Below are positions 24,644-32,044 of a DNA stretch of 36,554 bases, piece by piece. The stretch is from Alloalcanivorax balearicus MACL04 (GTDB lineage: Bacteria; Pseudomonadota; Gammaproteobacteria; Pseudomonadales; Alcanivoracaceae). Location of the stretch: positions 1 to 36,554 of the forward strand of contig NZ_ARXS01000038.1 of NCBI RefSeq assembly GCF_025532145.1, given 5' to 3'. How positions within the stretch are numbered: position 1 is the stretch's first letter; each line of letters begins with the position of its first letter. The notes beneath the pieces are model-generated. The model was not told the origin of the DNA. It worked only from the letters and a program-made list of their open reading frames with translations, and searched no databases. The position numbers were made by a program, and so were the translations under genes.

Positions 24644-26130
24644 TTATGACGAGTGAGCCGGCGAAAAGGACAATGCCCGGTCCACGGTTTTCAGTTCGCG
24701 CACGCCCAGAACCCCGCTTTGCTGATGCAGTTCCAGCCAGGCGTTGAGATAGTCGTAACCGGCGCCCAGCCATTCCAGACGAGCCTCGTGCAATTGCCGG
24801 CGCGCTTCCAACAGGTCCTGGTTGTTCCGCTCACCGCCGCGCAGACTTTGGCGGGTGGCTTCCACCAATTGCTCGGCGCTCGTCACCGCCTCGGCCAGTG
24901 CTTCCAGGCGGGAAGCACCGCCGCGGCAGTCACGAAAGCGTTGCTCCACCGCCAACAACAGCTGCTGCCGGGCGGAGAGCAGCCTTTGCTGCTCGGCATC
25001 ATGGCGGGCGGCGGCCTGACGGCGAGCAGCCGCCACACCACCGCCGGCGTACAGCGGCACTTGCACCTGCACGCCGACGCTGTCGGTATCGTAGTGCTGG
25101 CCGTAGGTGTTCTCGCTGTCGGAATCGGTGCGCCGAGTGCTGGCGTAAAGACTGACCGTGGGCCAATGGCCCGCTTTCTGGCGGTCCACTTCCCGCTCCG
25201 CCAACGCCACGTCTTCACGCCGCACCGCCAACACCGGGCTATGGCGCAGGGCCTGTTCGCGCCAGCGGGCCAGATCGCCGTCCAGCGGCAACGGCGATAC
25301 CGCGCCTTGGGCCTGTGGTCGCCAGCCGCTGAGATCCACACCGGTCAGTTGCGTCAAACGGCGTTCGGCCACCTTCGCCTGCTCCTCGGCGGCGAGCCGG
25401 AGCGGGTTTCCAGCACCTCGGTCAGAGTTCCCTCGCCGGCTTTTCGCAATGCCTCATTACGCTCCAGCAACGCCTTTAATACCGACGTCTGTTCCCGAGC
25501 CCAGCGGCGCCGCGACCAGGCCACCAGGGTGTCGGTGTAGGCCCGCGATACCTTCACCACCAGTTCCTGCAAGCGAGCCTCGAATTCCAGTTCCGCCCGT
25601 GCCGCTCGCAGGCGGCCTATATCCCGTGCCACCCAGGCGCCGTAATCGAACAACGGCTGCTCCAGTCTCAACGAGGAGCTGTAGCTGCGGTAATCCCGCT
25701 CCTCGGTTACCGGCCCGAACAGGGAATCCTGCTCCACCTCGGACCAGTTCTTGCCCCAGGAATAACTGTAGGCCAAGGTCGGCAGCAGATTGGCCCGGCC
25801 CAGGACCTTGAACTCGCCGGCGGCGCGGCGGTCGTGAATCGCCGCCTGGAACTCCGGCTCATGGCGCAGCGCCGCATCGAACGCCTGTTCCAGCGTCAAC
25901 GCTGACGCCAGCGGGCTCAGACATAGCAAAAGCAGCAGCCATCCGGCCCGCCAAAGCCAACCCTGTTGAGCTACAAGGTTGCTGTAGGAACTTGGTCCGG
26001 GCGGCGGGCCGCTGCATGCGAATTTCTTTGGCGCTTGGGAGCTTTCGCTTGCAAGGCAAGCTCCTACAGCGGCTTCGTGGTTCGGTCCGCGGGAAGCGGC
26101 CGGACGTAAACGGGCTGGCGTTTTTATCAT
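24644..26130 (-). pseudogene. hasF: TolC-family outer-membrane channel HasF, interrupted by frameshift and repeat insertion
   Basis: The gene encodes the outer-membrane duct of the HasDEF type I secretion system. The natural start is the ATG at 26130, overlapping the hasE stop (ATGA). After about ten codons the frame runs through a palindromic repeat, then a signal sequence (WLLLLLCLSPLASA) and LTLEQAFDAALRHEPEFQ, the TolC N-terminus. The first frame ends at 25354 after LTEVLETRS. The TolC sequence continues in another frame as RLAAEEQAKVAERRLTQLTG to 24644. One missing C (plus-strand G) near 25399-25400 would join them into about 490 aa. Either it is a true 1-base deletion or a sequencing error. 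Both halves otherwise look intact and TolC-like. Confidence 0.75.
25981..26070. repeat. REP-like palindromic element inside hasF
   Basis: The ends are inverted copies: GCTGTAGGAACTTG (25981-25994) and, on the other strand, GCTGTAGGAGCTTG (26070-26057), with one mismatch. Such GCTGTAGGAGCTTGC elements are scattered in many gammaproteobacterial genomes, usually between genes. Here it lies within the coding start of hasF, and flanking sequence to about 26095 may belong to it. It keeps the frame open and adds about 45 residues before the signal core. An 18-base piece (26061-26078) recurs at 36529-36546 with one change. Confidence 0.65.
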
Positions 26131-27482
26131 TGCCCCTCCAGCGCCAGCGGGATGCGATCCAGCAACGGTTTGAACAGATAGCTCATCAGCGAACGCTCAC
26201 CGGTACGCACGAACGCCTGCACCGGCATGCCCGGCTGCACCACCAGATCACCGAGCGCGGCACGGGCCTCCTGATCCACTCGCAGACGGGCGGCGTAATA
26301 CGGCTGGCCGTTGTGCGGATCCTCCAGCCGGTCCGGTGACACCCGCGCCACCGTGGCGGGAATGCGGGGTGTGCTGGCGCGATTAAAGGCGGTGAACATC
26401 AACTCCACCGGCAAACCGGCGTGCACCGAATCAATACGATCCACCGGTACCCTGGCATCCACCCATAAAGGCTCGTCCGCCGGCAGCAGTTCCATCACCA
26501 CGTCACCGGGACGGATCACCGAGCCCCGGGTCAGCACCTGCAGGTTCACCACCCGGCCGGATACCGGCGCGGTGATCTCACTGTGTTCCAGTTGGAAGCG
26601 GGCGTTGGCCAGCCGCTCGCTTTCACTGGCGGCCCGTAAGCGGTGTTCGGCCAGCGCCTGTTCCACGTCCCGGTTCTGGTTGTCGCGCAGGGCGTCCAGC
26701 CGGGCCCGCGCCTCGCCGAAGCCGGCCCGGGCCGCCCGTGCCGAGGCGCCGGTGGCGGCCAGCTCACCGCTCAGGCGCGCCCGTTCCTCTTCCAGTTCCA
26801 ATACCCGGTTGCGAGGCACGTAGTCCTGCTCCGCCAATGGCCGCAACGCCGCCAGCCTTTGATCCAGCAAGGCCAGACGTTGCCGCAAACTGGATTGCTG
26901 TGCCTGTTGGCCCTGCCAGCGCGCCTCGGCACCGGCCATCGCCTGTTCAAGGCCGGCGCGTTCGGTTTGCAGCGCCAGTTGGCGGCTGCGAAAAAGCTGC
27001 CGCTGTGCTTCCAGCGCCGAGGCCAGTATCGGGTCGGACGCGGCCTGCCGCGCCAGTGCCGGCTCCAGGGCCAGGGTCTCAAGTCCTTGTCTTTCCGCTT
27101 CCAGGCGCGCGATACCGGCCACCGCCATGGCGTGATGCAACCGCGCGGAGGCCAGCTCCGCCCGCGCCACTTGAGCGTCCAGTTTCAGCAGTGTCTGCCC
27201 TTGGCTGACGCTCTCTCCTTCGGTCACCGGCACCTCGGCCACCACACCACCAGCAGGATGTTGAATACGCTTGCGATAACCATCCACGGTCACCGTGCCT
27301 TCCAGTGCCACGCCACCATCCAATGGCGCCAGCACCGCCCACAGCAGAAAGGCGGCAAACCCGCCCAGCAGCGTCACGCCGCCCCACAACACCAGCTTGC
27401 GCTGACCACGGCGGCGCGAACCGGCACCCGGCCGCGGCTTCGTTACCAGGGAATCCAGCGGCGGCTCCATGCGTGCATTCAT
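26127..27482 (-). CDS. hasE: HlyD-family membrane fusion protein HasE
   Basis: This 451-aa periplasmic adaptor of a type I secretion system links the ABC transporter to the outer-membrane channel. One membrane segment (about 30-53) follows a short cytoplasmic end. RIQHPAGGVVAEVPVTEGESVSQGQ is the first lipoyl half, a long coiled coil spans about 100-290, and ITAPVSGRVVNLQVLTRGSVI is the second lipoyl half. It is of PrtE/HasE type. Start overlaps the hasD stop (ATGA) and its stop overlaps the hasF start (ATGA). Coupling indicates one secretion complex dedicated to the nearby HasA. Confidence 0.87.
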   Translation of the reverse strand: MNARMEPPLDSLVTKPRPGAGSRRRGQRKLVLWGGVTLLGGFAAFLLWAVLAPLDGGVALEGTVTVDGYRKRIQHPAGGVVAEVPVTEGESVSQGQTLLKLDAQVARAELASARLHHAMAVAGIARLEAERQGLETLALEPALARQAASDPILASALEAQRQLFRSRQLALQTERAGLEQAMAGAEARWQGQQAQQSSLRQRLALLDQRLAALRPLAEQDYVPRNRVLELEEERARLSGELAATGASARAARAGFGEARARLDALRDNQNRDVEQALAEHRLRAASESERLANARFQLEHSEITAPVSGRVVNLQVLTRGSVIRPGDVVMELLPADEPLWVDARVPVDRIDSVHAGLPVELMFTAFNRASTPRIPATVARVSPDRLEDPHNGQPYYAARLRVDQEARAALGDLVVQPGMPVQAFVRTGERSLMSYLFKPLLDRIPLALEGQ

Positions 27483-29215
27483 GCCCCGCCTCCTTCAGCG
27501 CCGAAGCTGTAGGACACGCGGGGCGCCGGTTTCGCCGCCGGCCGGCGCTGCCCCATCACCTCGGCGGTAACGCCGAACTTCTGCATCACGCCGTCCTTGA
27601 GCACCAGCACCTTGTCGGTGACCGCCAGCACCGCCGCCCGGTGGGTGATCAACACCACGGTGCGACCTTGCGCCTTCCAGGCTTTCAGGGTTTCCGCCAG
27701 CGCCGCCTCGCCGACGTCATCGAGATTGGCGTTGGGTTCATCCAGTACCAACAGCGCCGGTTCGCCGTACAGCGCCCGCGCCAACGCCACCCGCTGCTTC
27801 TGGCCGCCGGACAAGCCACCGCCATCCTCGCCGAGCACGGTGTCGTAGCCTTGGGGCAAACGAAGGATCATGTCGTGCACGCCAGCGCGACGCGCCGCAT
27901 CGATCACCGCCTGCTGGGCACCGCCGGTCAGTTCGCCGAAGCGGGCGATGTTTTCCGCCACGGTGCCGGCGAACAGATCCACCTCCTGTGGCAGATAGCC
28001 GATCGCCGGGCCCAATTCGTCCGCCGGCCAGCCGTGCAGGTCCGCACCGTCCAGACGAACCTTGCCGGCGCGCGGCGGCCATAATCCCACCAGCGCCCGC
28101 GCCAGGGACGACTTGCCGGAACCGGAAGGCCCGACCACGCCAAGCACGTCTCCCGGCGTCAGCTCGAAACGCACATTGGCCAAACTTGGACGTTCCGCGC
28201 CGGGAGGCATCAACGTCAGCCCTTCCACCATCAACGCGCCTTGCGGGCGTGGCAGACTCAGCCCCCGAGGCGGCTCCGGGTGCGTCTGCAACAACGCCTG
28301 CAAGCGATTCACGGCGATGCGTGTACCGCTCCACTGACGCCACGCGCCCACCACCTGCTCCACCGGCGCCAGCATGCGGCCCACCAGAATCGAACCGGCC
28401 ACCATCATGCCGGCGCTGACCTGGCCGTGGATCGCCAGCCAGGCGCCGGCGCCGAGCATCAGTGATTGCAGCGCCAGCCGCAGCGCCCGCGTCACCGCGC
28501 TGATCAACACACTGCGTTCGCTGGCCAGGTGCTGATGGTCCACGTAACCGTCCTGCAACTCACGCCAGCGGCGGCGCAGACGGCCGCCCATACCCAACGC
28601 CTTGATGGTGGCGGCGCCGCGCCAGTGTTCCTGGGCCAGGCGGCCGGCGTTGATGGACAAGGCACTGGCTTCGTTCAACGGCGCCCGGGACCAGCGTTCG
28701 TTGACGAACGCCAGCGCCAGCAATACCAGAGCGCCCAGCAACGCCAAGGCCCCCAGTAGCGGATGAAACAGAAACAGCACGATCAAATAGAGCGGCGCCC
28801 AGGGGGCGTCGAAAAACGCGAACAAGGCACTGCCGGCGAAGAACTGGCGCAGCTGATTCAGATCCGACAACGCCTGGGCCGAGGACAGATTGCCGCCCTG
28901 CAAGCCATGCCGGCCGGCGGCGTCGTAAACACGCTCACCCAGTTGTTGGTCCAGGGCTTCGCCGACACGAATCACCAGCAAACCACGCAACCAGTCCAGC
29001 GCGGCCATCAGCGCGTACAGCCCCAGGGCGATCACCGTCAGCATCAGCAACGTCACGCCATTACCGGACGCCAGCACCCGGTCGTAGACCTGTAACATAT
29101 ACAGCGCCGGCACCAGCATCAGCAGATTGATCACCGCGCTGAACACGCCCACGGAAACGAAAGTGCCGCGCTGCAACGCCAGCGCCGCGCGCAGATCGTC
29201 CCTGGTCTTTTTCAT
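27479..29215 (-). CDS. hasD: Type I secretion ABC transporter HasD
   Basis: This 578-aa fused membrane/ATPase protein of the PrtD/HasD class energises export of HasA directly across both membranes. The N-terminal half has about six membrane segments. The ATPase has Walker A GPSGSGKSS at 362-370, signature LSGGQKQR and Walker B LLVLDEPNANLD. There is no C39 peptidase domain, as expected for C-terminal-signal substrates. The ATG at 29215 overlaps the stop of the upstream propeller gene (ATGA); a frame extension to 29275 is a shadow. This coupling puts the propeller protein in the same translation unit as the exporter. Confidence 0.9.
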   Translation of the reverse strand: MKKTRDDLRAALALQRGTFVSVGVFSAVINLLMLVPALYMLQVYDRVLASGNGVTLLMLTVIALGLYALMAALDWLRGLLVIRVGEALDQQLGERVYDAAGRHGLQGGNLSSAQALSDLNQLRQFFAGSALFAFFDAPWAPLYLIVLFLFHPLLGALALLGALVLLALAFVNERWSRAPLNEASALSINAGRLAQEHWRGAATIKALGMGGRLRRRWRELQDGYVDHQHLASERSVLISAVTRALRLALQSLMLGAGAWLAIHGQVSAGMMVAGSILVGRMLAPVEQVVGAWRQWSGTRIAVNRLQALLQTHPEPPRGLSLPRPQGALMVEGLTLMPPGAERPSLANVRFELTPGDVLGVVGPSGSGKSSLARALVGLWPPRAGKVRLDGADLHGWPADELGPAIGYLPQEVDLFAGTVAENIARFGELTGGAQQAVIDAARRAGVHDMILRLPQGYDTVLGEDGGGLSGGQKQRVALARALYGEPALLVLDEPNANLDDVGEAALAETLKAWKAQGRTVVLITHRAAVLAVTDKVLVLKDGVMQKFGVTAEVMGQRRPAAKPAPRVSYSFGAEGGGA

Positions 29216-31131
29216 TGCCGGGCGCTCCGCTTGGAACGGGCCGCCAGCACCAATGCCATGCCCGCAAGCAGCCACCAGGACGGGCTGCCGCCGCCGTTGC
29301 CGTACTCTCGGGTTTGTTCGTCGGTGGTGCGGTCCTGCGCGCCGACACCGAGAGAGGCCACGTCGCCGACCTGGCCGCCGCCTTCCAGGGTGCTTTCGCA
29401 GGTCAGGGTGTAATAGTAGTTACCGGCTTCGGGCGTCAGTTCGAGATAGCCGGAGTCCGCCTTCGCACCGGCCCAGCCATCTCCGTCGACGCCACCGCTG
29501 GCCTGGCAGTAACTGGCGTCCACCGTGCTCCATTCCAGCAAGGCGGTGTCGCCTACCTCGATTTCTCCGGGAGTGATGGTGACGCTGACGTGTGCTTCCG
29601 GCTCGTTGGAGAGACGGTAGACGGTGCCAGTTCGTTCTTGCAGGTTACCCTTATGGTTAATGAAATAACCACCGCCATAGAGGTTCACCCCATAAATCTT
29701 ACCGTTGTGCCCGAGCGCCAACCCCAAGGGTTGCAAACCGTCGTAACGTACATTGCCCTGCTGGTCCGATCCATTGACAAAGCCATGTACCAATTCGAAG
29801 CCATCAGCCTCTACTCCAGAATCACCGATTCTTATCTTCGAGAGATCGATACTGTAAAGCGCGCCGCGATAAGCAAGCTCGTCTTCCGGCGGCAACGCCA
29901 CCGGATCGCCAGGTATCGCCCTGCCGCCGCTGAGACGGCCTCCCCCCCGAGTAGTGCCATAGATCTTGCCATCCGCCGCCACCAGAGGGCCGCGCGGCTG
30001 GCTGCCACCTTCGCCGCCGGTAAACTGATGCAGAATATGGAAAGCCTCGCCTTCCCGTGCCAGCCGGTAAACGGCGCCATGGAGATTGGGGCCGTCATAA
30101 TGGGGCGGCGCGGACAGATATTTATCCAGGTTTGTCCGTGCCGCCTCCAGACCATTACACAGCGGCAAAGAGAAGAGAAAGTGCGAAGTGCCGGGCTCAC
30201 CAGTGCCCAGAGAGGTGCAATTGCCAACCCCCAGCGTACCGTATAGAAAGCCGTCCGCCCCCTCGACCAGCCAGGCCAGAACGTAATCGCGCCCTCCTGA
30301 TGAGGCACTGCTCATCATATGGTAGGTGTCCCCGGAGCGGGTCTGCCAGGGGATCTCCCCTTCCTGCAACGTGAAGGTGTGGAGAATCTGGAACGACTCA
30401 GAGCCCAGACTCGGATCAATGCGATAAACGGTGCCCGTGGGGGTATCCAAAGCGGAAGACGTACCCGGCGCATAGGGCAGGCCACGGACATAGGCGGTAA
30501 CGCCGTAAAGCCAGCCATCGGAGCCGAGGATCATGCCGTTGGGGTACTGGCGTCGCCCCTGGGGTCCGGCACTGAAGGTATGCAGTGTTTCCAGTGACGG
30601 CGTCTGAGCATCCAGATCCATCGCAAACAGGCGGCCGTTGCCTTCCGGACCCTTGTCCAGGCCATAAAGCCGGTTGTCATCGATCACCAGCACGCCGTTG
30701 GGCTCGATCAAGTCCACCAGCGGTTCGGGATGGGTGCCGTCGGCATCCAGACGCACCAGTCTGCCGGTGTCCAACTCATCAAACAGACTCTCCGGCCGGA
30801 ATCCCGCCACGTACAAAAAACCCCGGTCTTCCCGGGCATCCTGGACCAGAGGCCCGCTGACTATTTTCAACCCCAGATCCGTCAAATCCACCAGTTCCCA
30901 GGAGTGGCCCGGGTAATCGTTCAATGAAAAGACGTTACGGAAATGATCCAGGCCATACAGGCGGCCGTTTTGCGCCAGCAGCGGCGGCACCACCGGCCGT
31001 CCAACGCCCTCGTACTCTTCCGGTTTCGGGCCGCCGTTGGCGGTGAGTATGGTCGGCTCCAGCGCCAAAACGGGCGCGGATAAACCGAACGGCAACAGGA
31101 GCGTGACCAGACAGAATCCAAGGCGTCGCAT
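29212..31131 (-). CDS. Seven-repeat beta-propeller-like protein with Ig-like domain and GlyGly-CTERM tail (paralogue B)
   Basis: This is a 639-aa exported protein. Residues 1-23 form a signal peptide ending VLA. Seven segments of the type DGxxYGxT (LYGLDHF, LYVAGF, LYGLDKG, LYGVTAY, LYGTLGVG, IYGTTRGGG, IYGVNLYGGG) are spaced through the body like GloVer-type propeller blades. An Ig-like domain with a Cys pair follows (ASYCQAS and YTLTCES). The end GNGGGS, hydrophobic segment and RSKR resembles GlyGly-CTERM, a rhombosortase-processed surface-sorting tail. GGGAAG precedes the ATG. It lies between hasA and hasD and is coupled to hasD. It is a paralogue of the protein at 32045. Function is unknown. 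A surface role in haemoprotein or haemophore binding is a guess from context. Confidence 0.72.
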   Translation of the reverse strand: MRRLGFCLVTLLLPFGLSAPVLALEPTILTANGGPKPEEYEGVGRPVVPPLLAQNGRLYGLDHFRNVFSLNDYPGHSWELVDLTDLGLKIVSGPLVQDAREDRGFLYVAGFRPESLFDELDTGRLVRLDADGTHPEPLVDLIEPNGVLVIDDNRLYGLDKGPEGNGRLFAMDLDAQTPSLETLHTFSAGPQGRRQYPNGMILGSDGWLYGVTAYVRGLPYAPGTSSALDTPTGTVYRIDPSLGSESFQILHTFTLQEGEIPWQTRSGDTYHMMSSASSGGRDYVLAWLVEGADGFLYGTLGVGNCTSLGTGEPGTSHFLFSLPLCNGLEAARTNLDKYLSAPPHYDGPNLHGAVYRLAREGEAFHILHQFTGGEGGSQPRGPLVAADGKIYGTTRGGGRLSGGRAIPGDPVALPPEDELAYRGALYSIDLSKIRIGDSGVEADGFELVHGFVNGSDQQGNVRYDGLQPLGLALGHNGKIYGVNLYGGGYFINHKGNLQERTGTVYRLSNEPEAHVSVTITPGEIEVGDTALLEWSTVDASYCQASGGVDGDGWAGAKADSGYLELTPEAGNYYYTLTCESTLEGGGQVGDVASLGVGAQDRTTDEQTREYGNGGGSPSWWLLAGMALVLAARSKRSARQ

Positions 31132-31150
31132 GTTGTTTCTTCCCAAGCTG

Positions 31151-31179
31151 AAAAACGGCGCCCGCCGGAGGCGGACGCC
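31151..31179 (-). terminator. Intrinsic terminator or attenuator after hasA
   Basis: On the minus strand GGCGTCCGCC-TCC-GGCGGGCGCC forms a 10-bp stem with one G-U pair, followed by GTTTTT. It lies 26 bases after the hasA stop and before the second propeller gene. It should reduce transcription of the secretion genes relative to hasA, as reported for other has operons. Confidence 0.75.
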
Positions 31180-31204
31180 GGTCAGGAAAACCGGAGCGGG
31201 CCGA

Positions 31205-31900
31205 TCAGGCGGCCAGTTCCAGTTCGGTTTCGGTGGTTTCGGAAACACCCAGAACCTCGGTCAGCGCAGCCCCTTCATAGGCTTCGTAGTAGCCAGCGGC
31301 ATCCAGCACGGCCCAGAGCGCGGACGCGTCCCCATCCTTGAGGCCATTGACGATGTTGTGGGTATCGTTGAGACCGGTGGTGCGGTCGATGACGTCGCCG
31401 TTGCCGTCCACGCCACCGTTGAGGCCAATGGTGTCGAGGCCGTCGATGGTCACCAGTTCCTCATCGAAGTAATACAGGCCATTGCTGTCCTGCTGCAGGC
31501 CGACGCCGAAGGTAATGGAACCAATTTCCCCATAGATGGTGTGAGTAGGGCTGGCGAAGAAGGTGTAGTTCAGATAGGAGCCGTCCGCCGCTTCCACGAT
31601 AAAGCCGAGGTCCACCCCTGCGTATTCAGCAGAAGCTGCGTACTGGGTACCGGAGAAGGTCCCGAAGGCGTCCCAGATGCCCAGATCCACGATCGGGTCC
31701 GGATCCTCAGTGCCGGCAAAGGCGCCAGGGTTGGCACTGTGATCGGCAATGGAAAAGATGTCATTGAAGGCTGGCAGGAAACCATTTTGTTCTTCAAAGG
31801 TTCCTCCCACGGTCGCTTCCTCATAGATCCCTTGATCGTCTTCCCAACCAAAACTTTCGTAGTCACCAAACGTCGTTGAGTAAGTTACGGTTACGCTCAT
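31205..31900 (-). CDS. hasA: Secreted haemophore HasA
   Basis: This 231-aa haem-binding protein is exported by HasDEF and delivers haem to HasR. The start VTVTYSTTFGDYESF resembles HasA (VNYDSSFGGYS). FSGTQYAAS and NYTFFASPTHTIYG match the conserved core. Tyr112 and His120 are 8 apart, like Tyr75 and His83 of Serratia HasA. His54 is the candidate for the second axial ligand (His32). The C-terminus TETELELAA is a typical type I secretion signal (compare SPELLAA), and there is no N-terminal signal peptide. It is about 40 residues longer than Serratia HasA (188 aa), with extra acidic sequence before and after His54. AAAGGAG precedes the ATG. Confidence 0.92.
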   Translation of the reverse strand: MSVTVTYSTTFGDYESFGWEDDQGIYEEATVGGTFEEQNGFLPAFNDIFSIADHSANPGAFAGTEDPDPIVDLGIWDAFGTFSGTQYAASAEYAGVDLGFIVEAADGSYLNYTFFASPTHTIYGEIGSITFGVGLQQDSNGLYYFDEELVTIDGLDTIGLNGGVDGNGDVIDRTTGLNDTHNIVNGLKDGDASALWAVLDAAGYYEAYEGAALTEVLGVSETTETELELAA

Positions 31901-31950
31901 TACAGGTACTCCTTTAGCTCTGTTTAATGTGCCCCATTACGGGGTAGAGA

Positions 31951-31972
31951 CCCGCCGCGTTTTTGCGGCGGG
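31951..31972 (-). other. Stable hairpin upstream of hasA
   Basis: CCCGCCGC and GCGGCGGG form a perfect 8-bp stem with a 6-base A-rich loop on the minus-strand transcript, in the 144-base gap between the first propeller gene and hasA. A second small palindrome (CCCC-ATTAC-GGGG, 31932-31944) lies next to it. No T-run follows. It could protect the 5' end of a processed hasA message. No clear promoter was seen in this gap. Confidence 0.45.
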
Positions 31973-32044
31973 GCGTCCGAGGCTGGCGGCACGGCTGGCG
32001 TTCGGTTGCACCTTGGCCGACGGGGACCTGCCCGCCAGCAAAAA

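Noticed and set aside
31951-31972. Hairpin before hasA as a rho-independent terminator
   Set aside because: No T-run follows on the minus strand, so it was listed as a hairpin only.
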